From assembly GCF_024746795.1 (NCBI RefSeq), contig NZ_CP080524.1:3698001-3762000 (forward strand): 64,000 bases of DNA. Direction: 5' to 3'. Below the pieces are notes generated by a model, which worked only from the letters and a program-made list of their open reading frames with translations, made no database searches and was not told the DNA's origin. Source of the stretch: Mesorhizobium sp. AR10. Its GTDB lineage: Bacteria; Pseudomonadota; Alphaproteobacteria; Rhizobiales; Rhizobiaceae. Every line of letters starts with the position of its first letter. Position 1 is the first letter of the stretch. Made by a program: the position numbers and the translations under genes. Below, one piece after another: positions 26,155 through 35,680 of this stretch.

Positions 26155-28442
26155 CACCCGGCTCCTGCTATTGTCGTCTGGCCGCCTGGCGTTGCCGGCA
26201 GGCTGACATTGGTGCGCACGCTCCAGCCGCCGTCGCCCTTCTGGATGCCGCGCCGGCCGATGTTGCGGCTGCCGACGATCAGTTGCATCAGGCCGATGAC
26301 CACCAGCATGACGACGATCAGTACCGTCGAATAGGCGATGGCGATGCCGTACTCATTGTTCTCGACACGTCCGACGATGTAGCTGGTCGAAAGATCGTAG
26401 CGCGCACTGACCAGGAAGATGACGGCGCTGATCGCGGTCATGGCACGCACGAAGGAATAGACAAGCGCCGCCAGCATTGCCGACCTCAGCAATGGCAGGA
26501 TGACGCGTCTGAAGGTCTGCCAGGAGTTGGCACCAAGCGTCAGCGAGGATTCATCCAGGCTGCGGTCGATCTGCGACATAGAGGCGACGCCGGCGCGCAC
26601 GCCGACTGGCATGTTGCGGAAGATGAACGACAGAACGAGGATGATGCCGGTTCCGGTCAGTTCGATCGGCGGCACGTTGAAGGCTATGATGTAGCTGACG
26701 CCGATGACGGTTCCCGGGATCGCGAAAGACAGCATGGTCGCGAATTCGAAGGCATTCTTGCCACGGAAATTCTGGCGGACGAGAAGGTAGGCGGTCAGAA
26801 GACCTATGCCGGCAGTCAGCGGCGCCGATATCAGCGCGATCTCCATCGTCGTCCAGAACGAACTCCACGCCGATCCCGACCAATGGATACCGAACTCATT
26901 CCAGCTGACGGCGAACGCCTTCTTGTAGTGCTGCAGCGTCAGGCTCTGATCGACCCCCCACAGCCTGACAAAGCTGCCGTAGAAGATCACTACGTAGACC
27001 AGCACGGTGAACGCCGTCCACAGGCCGGCGATGACATAGAGCGCACGTGTCAGCCCGTCCGGCAGGCGCGGATGGACGCCGGCGTCGCCCTTGCCGGTGA
27101 CCGTGGTATAGGAGCGCCTGCCGATCCAGAAGCGTTGCGCATAAAAAGCGCCAAGCGTGAAGCCTAGCAGCACCAGTGCCAGGATCGCCGCAAGTGCCGC
27201 ATCGTTCTGTGCGCCGACAATGGCGAAGAAGATTTCCGTCGACAGGACGTCGTAATTGCCGCTCAGCACCAGCGGATTGCCGAAATCGGCCATGCTTTCG
27301 ATGAAGCCGAGCAGAAAGGCGTTGGCGAGGCCTGGCCTCATCAGTGGCAAGGATACCGTCCAAAAGGTCTGCCAGCGGCTGGCGCGGAGCGTCTGCGAGG
27401 CCTCTTCCATGGACGGGCTGACGCCTTCGACAACGCCGATCAGAACCAGGAAGGCGATCGGGGTGAAGGCGAGAACCTGGGCGATGAGCAGGCCGGGAAG
27501 TCCATATACCCAGCGTGTTGGCTGGATGCCGAAGACGCCGGCGACGCTCTGTGTCACCGCGCCGGACAGTCCGAACAACAGGATAATGGCAAGGCCGATG
27601 ACGAAGGCCGGCGTGATGATCGGCAACACGGTCAGCGCACGCAGCAGCTTGCCGTAGCGGAAACTCGTGCGTGTCACGACAAGCGCGAACACCAGCCCCA
27701 GAAACATGGTCAGCAGGCCGACGAGTACGGCGAGCAGCAGCGAGTTCCAGGCAACGCCGCAGCGGCTGCCGCCGGCGAGACAAGCCAGGCTCCACAGGCG
27801 CGAACTGAACAATTTGGCCAGGAACGCGACAAGCGAATAGCCGCCATCATCAGTCTGCATGGCGTTGGCCAGCATCATCAGGATCGGCATGAAGATGAAG
27901 ATGGAAACCACCGCGACGACAAAGCCGATCGAGCTGACGACGAATACGTCGCCGCCGACGGCACCGCGCGCGGCAATGCCAAGGGTGAGCAGGAACAGAA
28001 AGGCGCCGCTGACCAGCAGGGCGCCGTAACCCATGCCGAACTGACGGTCGCCAAGATCGCCAAACAGGCTGGTCAGCCAGCTGAACTGCCAGCCGTGCAA
28101 CCCGATGGCGAAGCCCTGGAACAGAAGCCAGCCAAATCCTGCAGCGCCGACAATGACGAGCAGCCGGCCGAAAAACGGATCGGATTTGTTGCGACCCCAC
28201 AGAAGCAACGGCGCCGCCAGCAGGAAGCCGAGCGGCGCCAACCACAGTTTCTCGCCCTTGAGGGCCAGAACCAGCGCCGGTGCGAATTTGCTGTCGAACG
28301 GGTAGCCGTCGAACAGCCAGGAAAAGCCGAAGAACCCGTCCTCGATGCCGTACCACGGCAGCAAGGCAAACCCCACCCATCCGACCGCCATCCAAAGGAC
28401 GGCGATCGGTTCAAGCGGCCAGCGGGTTTGGCGAAAGCGCAT
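26154..28442 (-). CDS. Large fused ABC permease (AfuB/FbpB-like)
   Basis: A 762-residue membrane protein made of two homologous permease halves, each with the cytoplasmic E-A-S-x-T-L-x-A-S/N-x-W-Q-T-F loop that docks the ATPase (about residues 346-358 and 637-649). An N-terminal block of about 200 residues adds several extra spans. Double-domain permeases of this kind occur in FbpB and AfuB systems. The gene lies 3 bp from the binding-protein gene and overlaps the ATPase gene. Confidence 0.88.
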   Translation of the reverse strand: MRFRQTRWPLEPIAVLWMAVGWVGFALLPWYGIEDGFFGFSWLFDGYPFDSKFAPALVLALKGEKLWLAPLGFLLAAPLLLWGRNKSDPFFGRLLVIVGAAGFGWLLFQGFAIGLHGWQFSWLTSLFGDLGDRQFGMGYGALLVSGAFLFLLTLGIAARGAVGGDVFVVSSIGFVVAVVSIFIFMPILMMLANAMQTDDGGYSLVAFLAKLFSSRLWSLACLAGGSRCGVAWNSLLLAVLVGLLTMFLGLVFALVVTRTSFRYGKLLRALTVLPIITPAFVIGLAIILLFGLSGAVTQSVAGVFGIQPTRWVYGLPGLLIAQVLAFTPIAFLVLIGVVEGVSPSMEEASQTLRASRWQTFWTVSLPLMRPGLANAFLLGFIESMADFGNPLVLSGNYDVLSTEIFFAIVGAQNDAALAAILALVLLGFTLGAFYAQRFWIGRRSYTTVTGKGDAGVHPRLPDGLTRALYVIAGLWTAFTVLVYVVIFYGSFVRLWGVDQSLTLQHYKKAFAVSWNEFGIHWSGSAWSSFWTTMEIALISAPLTAGIGLLTAYLLVRQNFRGKNAFEFATMLSFAIPGTVIGVSYIIAFNVPPIELTGTGIILVLSFIFRNMPVGVRAGVASMSQIDRSLDESSLTLGANSWQTFRRVILPLLRSAMLAALVYSFVRAMTAISAVIFLVSARYDLSTSYIVGRVENNEYGIAIAYSTVLIVVMLVVIGLMQLIVGSRNIGRRGIQKGDGGWSVRTNVSLPATPGGQTTIAGAG

Positions 28443-28445
28443 CTG

Positions 28446-29474
28446 CTATTGCGGTAGCGACGCGACCTCCTCGTCCCACTTTTTCAGCAGGCGCTTGCGC
28501 TCTTCGCTCGATCCATACTTCTTGAAGTCGTAGTCGATCAGCTTGATGGCAGCCAGGTCAGGCGCTTTGTCGGAGGTTTTTGCCGCCTTGTTCGACGGAA
28601 CCTGGAATGATCCCGCATCCTGCGCCTTGGACTGGACGTCGGCCTCGAGCGCCCAGTCGTAGAATTTCTTCGCGGCTTCCATGTTGCGGGCGCCCTTGAT
28701 GATCGATTCCGAGCCGATCTCGTAGCCGGTTCCCTCGCAAGGGGTGACAGGAACGATCGGGAAGCCGGCAACGACCTGCGACACGGCGTCGTGGATGAAG
28801 ACGATGCCGATCGTGGTCTCGCCAAGCCCGGCGGCCTTGATCGGCGCCGAACCCGACTTGGTGTATTGGTTGACGTTCTTGTGCAGGGCTTTCAAGTACT
28901 CGAAACCCTTCTCCTCGCCGAACAGCTGAATGATCGTCGCCAGCATGTTGTAGGCGGTGCCTGAGGAATTGGGGTTAGCGACCTGAATCTGCCCCTTGTA
29001 CTCCGGCTTGATCAGGTCGGCCCAGCATTTCGGCTCCGGCAGATTGTTCTTGGCGAGCAGATCCTTGTTATAGCCGAAACCCAGCGCGCCGGAGTAGATG
29101 CCGACCGTGCGGTGGCCGGCTGTTTCCGCCTGCTTGATAGCCCAGGGCTGCAACTGGTCGAGCAGGGGTGATTTGTACTCCTCGGTCAGACCCTCCTCGG
29201 CCGCCTGCAGGTGCGGGTCACCGGTGCCGCCCCACCAGATGTCACCCTTGGGATTGGCCGCCTCGGCGCGCAGCTGCGCGTAGATTTCGCCGGCGCTCTT
29301 GCGGGTCATGTCGACAGTGATGCCGGTCTTTTCCTCGAAGGCCCGCGCCGTCTGCTGGCACCAGACCTCGTCGACACCGCAATACATGGTCAGGCTTTCG
29401 GCGGACGCCGATGATGACGCGCTCCACATGCCGGCGGCAAGGATACCGGCGCCGAGAATTGCCCTTTTGATCAT
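28446..29474 (-). CDS. ABC transporter substrate-binding protein (AfuA-like)
   Basis: A 342-residue periplasmic binding protein with a signal peptide cleaved near S-A-S-A-E (residue 26). It belongs to the FbpA/AfuA group: Y-C-G-V-D-E then D-I-W-W-G-G-T-G-D-P-H near residues 78-88. That last motif resembles the sugar-phosphate-binding AfuA more than iron-binding FbpA, and the adjacent tyrosine pair of classical FbpA iron sites is not evident. A phosphorylated sugar or similar ligand is therefore the better guess. It is the first gene of a three-gene operon. Confidence 0.85.
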   Translation of the reverse strand: MIKRAILGAGILAAGMWSASSSASAESLTMYCGVDEVWCQQTARAFEEKTGITVDMTRKSAGEIYAQLRAEAANPKGDIWWGGTGDPHLQAAEEGLTEEYKSPLLDQLQPWAIKQAETAGHRTVGIYSGALGFGYNKDLLAKNNLPEPKCWADLIKPEYKGQIQVANPNSSGTAYNMLATIIQLFGEEKGFEYLKALHKNVNQYTKSGSAPIKAAGLGETTIGIVFIHDAVSQVVAGFPIVPVTPCEGTGYEIGSESIIKGARNMEAAKKFYDWALEADVQSKAQDAGSFQVPSNKAAKTSDKAPDLAAIKLIDYDFKKYGSSEERKRLLKKWDEEVASLPQ

Positions 29475-29667
29475 GTTGAATTCCTCCCTGGGTTATTTGC
29501 CGACTTATGAAACCCAGATAGGCGGAAAATACAAGTTGGAAGGGGGATCGGCGAGCTTTGCCCCAAAGCACTGCCGAATGTTGCATTTGTGCGGTGGCAT
29601 TGTGGAAATCTAAGATGAGACCTCTCGGTGCATCGGCGACCGCTGGGCCTCGGTCCAGCCTGCGCAA

Positions 29668-30438
29668 TCAGTCTCGGCGCGAAATGATCCAGTCGGCGGC
29701 CGCCGCGAGATCGGCGACGGTTGCGGTCGGGCGCGGATCGAACCGTTTCTCATCGCCCTGCAGATATTTGCCTGTCCGCACCAGCAATGCGCTCGAAATT
29801 CCGGCGCGCAGGGCGCCAGCTATATCCGCCTCAGCATCGTCGCCGACCATGATCGCCTGATCTGGCGGACAGTTCATGCTTGCCAGCGCCGACAGAAAGA
29901 ATGCCGGCGACGGCTTGCCGAGAACGGTTGCGCGCTTCAGGGAGGCAAATTCCAATGCTGCGACGAACGGCCCTGCATCGAGACTGAGCGCACCGTCGGC
30001 ATCCCGAAACGTCCGGTTGGTGGCAAGGGCCAACAATTCGGCCCCTGCGCACAACTCGCGGAACGCGTCATTCAACACCGCATAGGTGAAGGCCTCTCCG
30101 GCATCGCCGACGATGACGGCGCGCTTGTCGCGATCCGGCAGTTCGCAAAAATCCGGCTCAAGGCTGGGGTGAACCAACAGATATGGCGCACGGCCATTGC
30201 GAATAAGCCATTGGCGTGCGGCGTGCGCCGGTGTGAAGACGTCTGCCTTGGCAACGGTGAGCCCCATGGCTTCCAGATGTTCGAGAACCCTCTGCTTCGA
30301 CGAGCGCGTGGTATTGCTCACGAAGCGCACGGCCAAACCGGCTTGACGCAAACGCACGACGGCGTCGATCCCGCCTGGTATGGCGACCTCGCCATCATAG
30401 ATGACGCCTGCGAGGTCCAGCAGTACGCCCCTGGTCAT
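29668..30438 (-). CDS. HAD-IIA family hydrolase (LHPP/NagD-like)
   Basis: A 256-residue HAD-superfamily protein with a C2-type cap. The nucleophile motif reads D8-L-A10-G, so the usual second aspartate (D-x-D) is alanine; D-I-S-G in LHPP and D-L-S-G in HDHD2 are comparable. Motif II is F-V-S-N-T-T-R, the motif III lysine is in G-K-P-S, and motif IV is V-G-D-D-A-E-A-D. Phosphatase activity may be altered. The start is set at M-T-R-G-V, where homology begins. It follows the M20 gene by 161 bp on the same strand and may be part of the sugar regulon. Confidence 0.85.
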   Translation of the reverse strand: MTRGVLLDLAGVIYDGEVAIPGGIDAVVRLRQAGLAVRFVSNTTRSSKQRVLEHLEAMGLTVAKADVFTPAHAARQWLIRNGRAPYLLVHPSLEPDFCELPDRDKRAVIVGDAGEAFTYAVLNDAFRELCAGAELLALATNRTFRDADGALSLDAGPFVAALEFASLKRATVLGKPSPAFFLSALASMNCPPDQAIMVGDDAEADIAGALRAGISSALLVRTGKYLQGDEKRFDPRPTATVADLAAAADWIISRRD

Positions 30439-30599
30439 CGGTCCAGCATGACGAGGAGTCCGCCATGCGTCAAATGCGGAACGGGCCACATTCCGGTAAA
30501 GATCGCGCTGGCGGAATGCTCGAGCGCGCGTTTGACCATTTGCGCGGATAGGCGGGCGTGTAGCCGAGGGCGTCCATACCCCCTGGTCGTGTTGCGCTG

Positions 30600-31916
30600 C
30601 TAGCGGCACCATTTCTCGACGGCGATTGCAATTGCCTTGGTGCAGTCGATCAGATCCCGCACCGAAACGCGTTCGTTCGGCTGATGCGCTTGCGCCGGGT
30701 CGCCAGGACCGAAATTGACGGTCGGGGTATTGCCAAGGCCGGTCGGCAGGCCGATGTCGCTATGCGCGCCAAAACCACTCAAGACCGGCGAGAGGTTGGC
30801 TTCCCTGACGGCCTCCTGGAACAGGCCGACGAAGGGATTGTCCGATGGGATCTCGGCGCAATCCGCGTCGAGGATCCACTCGACGTGGGCAGGATGCTTT
30901 CGCAGATAGGGATCTGCCTGGCAGACATTGGCGATATGCTCTTCGATTTCGCGCTTGACGTTGCCGCCCAGCTTGAACTCGTCATGTTCGCTTGGCAGAT
31001 ATTGCGCGTCGATGATGATCTCGCCGCGTCCGGCCATGGAGGAGGGATGTTCCCCGGCATTGATCTGGGTGACGATGATCTGGTTGGGCAGATCCATCAA
31101 TGGATGGTTCTTCCTCGGATCGAACATCCAGCGCCGGTTGAGAATGTCGATGCCGTCGAGGATTTGCCGGCAGAGCTGGACAGCATCGACCGGGCCGCTC
31201 GAATACCAGGCATTCGGCGTGAGTTCCGCATGCCCGCCGATGCCGTCGATGATGATCTTTCCCCACAGGATGCCATGACAGAGCGGCGCGATCTTGTTCG
31301 CGGTCGGCTCGGTCATGATGCCGGCGTCGGCATGGAATCCGCGATCGACCATGGCGAGCGACCCCATGCCGCCGATTTCCTCATCGACGACGGTCGTGAA
31401 GACAACGTCTCCGGACAATGGAATGTCGAGGTCCTTCAATATCTCGACGGCCATCAGCATGCAGGCGACGCCGCCTTTCATGTCGACCGTGCCGCGCCCG
31501 TGCAAAAAACCGTCCTTGAGGACCGGCTGGAACGGGTCGGTCGTCCAGTGTCCGGCAGCGCCCGGCGGGACGACGTCGATATGGCCGGTCAGCATGATGG
31601 AACGGCCGCCGCCGGTGCCCTTGAGGACGCCGCCGAGATTGGGTCGGCCCTCGAACGTCCTGCCTTTGTTGGCGCCCGCGCGGCCCTTGTATTTTTCGTA
31701 GAGCGCCGGGCCGTCCGGATCCCAGAGATCGGTCGAGAAGCCGAGCGTCTCGATACGTTTTTGCAGATACAGCTGGCAGTCGCGCTCACCGGGACCGGCC
31801 TCCTTCGGATTGGATTTCACGATCGAGGGGAAAGCTACGAGATCGCTCAACGTTGCGACGATGCGATCGGCTGCCGCCTCGACACGCGCGGCAATGATCT
31901 CTTCTTTGGACGGCAT
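30600..31916 (-). CDS. M20 peptidase-family hydrolase (ArgE/DapE/carboxypeptidase type)
   Basis: A 438-residue metallohydrolase with H112 in G-H-I-D-V-V-P, D145 in G-T-V-D-M-K-G-G and the E179-E180 pair in V-D-E-E-I-G-G. A dimerisation domain follows (G-I-G-G-H-A-E-L-T-P). Members remove N-acyl groups (acetylornithine, succinyl-DAP) or cleave dipeptides; the substrate is unknown. The ATG overlaps the permease stop by one base (TAATG), tying it to the second sugar-import operon. It is a different subfamily from the M20 enzyme at 22915. Confidence 0.9.
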   Translation of the reverse strand: MPSKEEIIAARVEAAADRIVATLSDLVAFPSIVKSNPKEAGPGERDCQLYLQKRIETLGFSTDLWDPDGPALYEKYKGRAGANKGRTFEGRPNLGGVLKGTGGGRSIMLTGHIDVVPPGAAGHWTTDPFQPVLKDGFLHGRGTVDMKGGVACMLMAVEILKDLDIPLSGDVVFTTVVDEEIGGMGSLAMVDRGFHADAGIMTEPTANKIAPLCHGILWGKIIIDGIGGHAELTPNAWYSSGPVDAVQLCRQILDGIDILNRRWMFDPRKNHPLMDLPNQIIVTQINAGEHPSSMAGRGEIIIDAQYLPSEHDEFKLGGNVKREIEEHIANVCQADPYLRKHPAHVEWILDADCAEIPSDNPFVGLFQEAVREANLSPVLSGFGAHSDIGLPTGLGNTPTVNFGPGDPAQAHQPNERVSVRDLIDCTKAIAIAVEKWCR

Positions 31917-32875
31917 TATGATCTCCAACGTTGGGATAGTCGGTCGGCGAGAAGGACGAAAACCAGAAGGGCGCCGACAATCCCCACCTGCCAGACCGTG
32001 TTGATGTTCAATTGCAGAAGACCGGTCTTCAGCGTCACCAGAAGCAGGACGGCCGCGAACACGCCGCCAACGCCACCACGTCCGCCGGTGATGGCGATGC
32101 CTCCCAACATGGCGGCGGTCAGCGATTCGAGCTCGAGGTTCTGGCCGATGTTGGGCCTGCCGCTGCCGAGCCATGCGAGCGAGACGAGACCGGCGGCACC
32201 GGCAAGCGCGCCACTCAACACGTAGAGAATGAAGCGAACGCGATCGACCGGAATGCCGACCAGCTTGGCCGAACGTTCATTGAAGCCCATCGCGTAGATC
32301 CAGCGCCCCCAGGCCGTCGAGAGCAGCACCAGGCCAGCAAGCGCAAAGCACGGGATGGCAAGGGTGAGGAAGGGCACGGGGATGCCCATGACGACACCGC
32401 GCCCCCACAGGAGCAGCCACGAGGGCACGCCCGCCTGGGCGGCGCCGCCGGTGACGGCAAGCGCTGCGCCGGAATAGACGAAGAACGTGCCGAGTGTCGC
32501 GATAAAAGGGAGGAGGGCGAGCCCGTTCACCAGCCACCCGTTCAAGGCACCGAGCATCGCGCCGGCCAGGATGCAGACGACCGGCAACAGAACGGGCGGC
32601 AATCCCAGCTTGAGGCAGAGCATTGCAACGATGGCGGACAGAGAGACCGCGCCGCCGACCGACAGGTCGATGCCGGCGCCGCCGGCCATGATGACCAGCC
32701 CTTGGCCAAGGCCGACCAGGGCCAGGATCGTCGAGAACTGAAGGACGGTGGTGACGGTGCCGAGGTTATAGACCGAAGGCTTGAGCGCCAGCAGGCCGAA
32801 AATCACGACCAGCCAAAGTCCGCATAGCAAAGCCAGGGTGAGGGCAGGTCCCTGCAAGTTTCGGAGCGTTTTCAT
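31916..32875 (-). CDS. Sugar ABC transporter permease (RbsC-like), operon 2, second permease
   Basis: A 319-residue membrane protein with the RbsC-family loop G-A-G-I-D-L-S-V-G-G near residues 66-75 and the terminal A-M-L-G-G-I-A-I-T-G-G-R-G-G-V. It differs clearly from the permease encoded just upstream, so the two probably form a heterodimeric channel. The ATG overlaps the upstream permease stop (ATGA). Confidence 0.9.
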   Translation of the reverse strand: MKTLRNLQGPALTLALLCGLWLVVIFGLLALKPSVYNLGTVTTVLQFSTILALVGLGQGLVIMAGGAGIDLSVGGAVSLSAIVAMLCLKLGLPPVLLPVVCILAGAMLGALNGWLVNGLALLPFIATLGTFFVYSGAALAVTGGAAQAGVPSWLLLWGRGVVMGIPVPFLTLAIPCFALAGLVLLSTAWGRWIYAMGFNERSAKLVGIPVDRVRFILYVLSGALAGAAGLVSLAWLGSGRPNIGQNLELESLTAAMLGGIAITGGRGGVGGVFAAVLLLVTLKTGLLQLNINTVWQVGIVGALLVFVLLADRLSQRWRS

Positions 32876-33858
32876 GCGCGGGCTCGCTGAAACTGGCCAA
32901 GATGCAAGCGGTTGGAAAAAGCTTCGAAGCCGAGCACGCCAATGATCAGAACACCGGTGACGACGGGCTGCCAGAGCGAGGGGACGCCGATCAAAAGCAA
33001 TCCGTTTTGGAGAATTCTGAGAAGAAGCACGCCGAGCACGGTGCCGATCAGGCTGCATCTGCCGCCCAATATGCTCGTGCCGCCAAGAATGACCGCGGCA
33101 ATGGCATCGAGCGCCACCGTGCTGCCGATCGTCATTTCCACGTTGCGGTAGGTGGCGACATAGAAAGTGGCGGCAATGCCGGTCAGAACCCCGCTGATGA
33201 CGAAGGTCATGAAGCGGGTCTTGATCACCGGGATGCCGGACAGCCGCGCCTTCTCCTCCGAATTGCCGATCGCCAGCAAGTGCAGCCCATAGGGGGTTCG
33301 CCGCAGCGCCAGCCAGACGACCAGATAGGCAACGACAATCACCAGGGCAGGGACGGGGACGCCGAGCACGGTGGTGGCAAGAAGATTGGTGAGGCTCGAG
33401 GGCAGGCCGGAAAGCCACTGCCCGCCGAGAAGGACAAAGACAGCGGTGCGGTAGACGCCGAGCAGGCCGAGCGTTCCGACAATCGCCGGAACGCGGCCGA
33501 GGACGACGACGGTGGCCGTCACGCATCCCAGCAGCGCGCCGACCACTGGGCCTGCCATGAGCGCCAGCAGCGGATTGCCGTCGGTGCCAAGCACGCGACC
33601 GATGGCGATGGCAGCCAGACCCATGACGATACCGATGGATACATCGATGCCGCCCATGGCGAGCAACAATGTCATGCCAAGGCCGATCAGCAGCAGTTCG
33701 ACGCTGTTGCGCAAGACCGTGGCCGCATTGCCAGAGGTCGCGTAGTGGGGCGATGCGACAGAAAAGATGATGATCGCCAGCAAACAGGCCACAAGCAGGG
33801 ACCACTCCCGCCCGTTCATGGCGAAGACACCGTTTCCAAACTGTCGCACCGCATTCAT
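32872..33858 (-). CDS. Sugar ABC transporter permease (RbsC-like), operon 2, first permease
   Basis: A 328-residue polytopic protein with the family loop M-G-G-I-D-V-S-I-G-I near residues 67-76 and A-V-I-L-G-G-T-S-I-L-G-G-R-C-S-L-I-G-T near the end. The start at 33858 is chosen because homology begins there and it lies 8 bp after the binding-protein stop. Confidence 0.9.
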   Translation of the reverse strand: MNAVRQFGNGVFAMNGREWSLLVACLLAIIIFSVASPHYATSGNAATVLRNSVELLLIGLGMTLLLAMGGIDVSIGIVMGLAAIAIGRVLGTDGNPLLALMAGPVVGALLGCVTATVVVLGRVPAIVGTLGLLGVYRTAVFVLLGGQWLSGLPSSLTNLLATTVLGVPVPALVIVVAYLVVWLALRRTPYGLHLLAIGNSEEKARLSGIPVIKTRFMTFVISGVLTGIAATFYVATYRNVEMTIGSTVALDAIAAVILGGTSILGGRCSLIGTVLGVLLLRILQNGLLLIGVPSLWQPVVTGVLIIGVLGFEAFSNRLHLGQFQRARA

Positions 33859-33866
33859 CTCAAAGC

Positions 33867-34853
33867 TCAGAAGTTGAACTTGTCGACATTGTCCTTGGTG
33901 AAGACAGCCGGTGGCCCGAGCAGCAGAATGCCTGTCGTGGCATCGTAGGTGACGGGCTTGTCGAAGCCGGCTATCTTGTTTTCCGCCTCGAAGGTCTTGC
34001 CGTCGATCAGCTGTTTGCCGGCCCAGACCGTGAGATAGCCAAGCTGCTCGGGATCCCAGAGCACGGTGAAGCCGAAGGCGCCGCTTTTCAGGTAGGAGCG
34101 TGCGGTGTTCGGGCTGCAATACCCCGCGCCGATGACGGAGCCGATCTTGCCGGCGGTTTCGATTGCCTGGGCAACGCCCGGACATGTTGAGGATGCAACG
34201 GCGATGATGGCCCTGATATCAGGGTTGGCGGCCATGAGGTCGCCGGAGATCTGCGCGGCACGCTCAGCTGTGCCACCGGCAAATTGCGGGTCGAGCAGCT
34301 TCAGCTTAGGATATTTCGCGGTGGCCTGTTTCTGCATGAAGCCGATCCAGGCGTTGAGATTGGACGCCGTTGCTTCGCCCGAGACGATACCGATCGTTGC
34401 GTCCTCGCCAACGCGCTTGACGAGTTCGTCGACAATCGTCGTCCCGAGGCCTTCGTCGGTCGCCTGCGCCACATAGACAGCGCGGCCGCTGTCCGGCGCA
34501 TCGCTGTCGCTGGTGAAAAGCTTGATACCTTTCGCCTTGGCACTCTCGACCACGGGAGCGATGCTGGAGGCATCGAGGACGCTGACCGAGATCGCCTCGA
34601 CGCCCTGATCGATCAGGTTCTGGACGATCTGCAACTGGTCGACCGGGTTGGTGTCGACGGGGCCGGAATAGATGAAGTCGACGCCCAGATCCTTGGCGGC
34701 GCGATTGCCGCCGGCTTCCATGGCGTTGAAGTAGGGGATGCCGATCAACTGCGGGACGAAGGCGACTCTGTGTTTGTCGGCGGCATGCGCCGCTGTTGCA
34801 ACGACGAGTGACAGCACGGAGACGGTGAGTGCTTTTTTGAGCTGTGAAAGCAT
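33867..34853 (-). CDS. Sugar ABC transporter substrate-binding protein, operon 2
   Basis: A 328-residue periplasmic protein with a signal peptide cleaved near A-A-H-A-A (residue 24). The RbsB-like core shows N-L-I-D-Q-G-V-E-A-I-S-V-S-V near residues 82-95, then A-K-G-I-K-L-F-T-S-D-S-D-A-P. The N-terminal V-A-F-V-P-Q-L-I-G-I-P-Y-F resembles the autoinducer-2/rhamnose-binding branch of the family (LsrB- or RhaS-like). The ligand is not determined. It lies 33 bp after the ATPase gene. Confidence 0.9.
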   Translation of the reverse strand: MLSQLKKALTVSVLSLVVATAAHAADKHRVAFVPQLIGIPYFNAMEAGGNRAAKDLGVDFIYSGPVDTNPVDQLQIVQNLIDQGVEAISVSVLDASSIAPVVESAKAKGIKLFTSDSDAPDSGRAVYVAQATDEGLGTTIVDELVKRVGEDATIGIVSGEATASNLNAWIGFMQKQATAKYPKLKLLDPQFAGGTAERAAQISGDLMAANPDIRAIIAVASSTCPGVAQAIETAGKIGSVIGAGYCSPNTARSYLKSGAFGFTVLWDPEQLGYLTVWAGKQLIDGKTFEAENKIAGFDKPVTYDATTGILLLGPPAVFTKDNVDKFNF

Positions 34854-34886
34854 TGTGGTCTATCCTCTCTGGAATTGACGTGCGTT

Positions 34887-35657
34887 TCAGTTTGGTTTTT
34901 CAAGCGCCTGCACGTCGGGATGGGCGCCTGTTATGAGCGAAACGACTTCCTCGTGATTGGTCTCGGCGGCCAGCCGTTCGGCCACCTTGCGGCCGCGCCG
35001 GAACACCACGATGCGGTCTGCAACTTCGAAGACTTCTAAAATGTTGTGGCTGATGAGAACGACGGCACAGCCGCGCGCGGCAAGTCGCCGCGTCAGCGCC
35101 AGGACCTTGCGGGTTTCGGCGACGGCAAGGGCTGCCGTCGGCTCATCCATGATAACCAGCTTGGCATTGAGATTGAGCGCCCGGCAGATGGCCACAGCCT
35201 GGCGTTGACCGCCCGACAGGCTGCCGACTGGCGCCTCCGGATCGGAAATATGAGCGTCGAGCTCCTTCAGAAGGCCGTCGACGCGATGGCGCATCTCCTT
35301 GCGCTTCAGAAACGGCACACCCAAAATGGAGCGTTTCAATTCGCGGCCGAGGAAGACGTTTTCGGCGATCGACAGGTTCTCCGAAAGCGCCAGTTCCTGA
35401 AAGATCGTCGCGATCCCCGACGAGGCCGCATCCTTGGGCGAGGAGAACGACACCGGAGTGCCCTCGATGACGAGCTCTCCCTCGCTGGGCGGATGGGCGC
35501 CCGCCAGGATCTTGATGAAGGTCGATTTGCCCGCGCCATTGTCGCCGAGGAGCGCCAGCACCTCGCCGGAGCGGATCTCCAGGTCGACATTTGCAAGCGC
35601 GGTCAGCGCGCCGAAGCGCTTGGCGATGTTTCTGGCCACAAGAAATGGTGCCGTCAT
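34887..35657 (-). CDS. Sugar ABC transporter ATP-binding protein, operon 2
   Basis: A 256-residue single-cassette ATPase with Walker A G-D-N-G-A-G-K-S-T near residues 41-49, signature L-S-G-G-Q-R-Q-A and Walker B V-I-M-D-E-P-T. It is a close paralogue of the ATPase at 17442 and shares features such as V-F-L-G-R-E and I-L-G-V-P-F-L. The start M-T-A-P-F-L is chosen at the beginning of homology, 23 bp after the ThuA-like stop. The shared features suggest that the two operons descend from a common cassette. Confidence 0.9.
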   Translation of the reverse strand: MTAPFLVARNIAKRFGALTALANVDLEIRSGEVLALLGDNGAGKSTFIKILAGAHPPSEGELVIEGTPVSFSSPKDAASSGIATIFQELALSENLSIAENVFLGRELKRSILGVPFLKRKEMRHRVDGLLKELDAHISDPEAPVGSLSGGQRQAVAICRALNLNAKLVIMDEPTAALAVAETRKVLALTRRLAARGCAVVLISHNILEVFEVADRIVVFRRGRKVAERLAAETNHEEVVSLITGAHPDVQALEKPN

Positions 35658-35680
35658 GGCGGTTCCCCAGCGGTTGTCGG

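Noticed and set aside
28446..29474. Iron(III)-binding FbpA protein.
   Set aside because: The iron-ligand tyrosine pair was not evident and the W-W-G-G-T-G-D-P-H motif and gene context fit an AfuA-like sugar-phosphate protein better; the iron role is not fully excluded.
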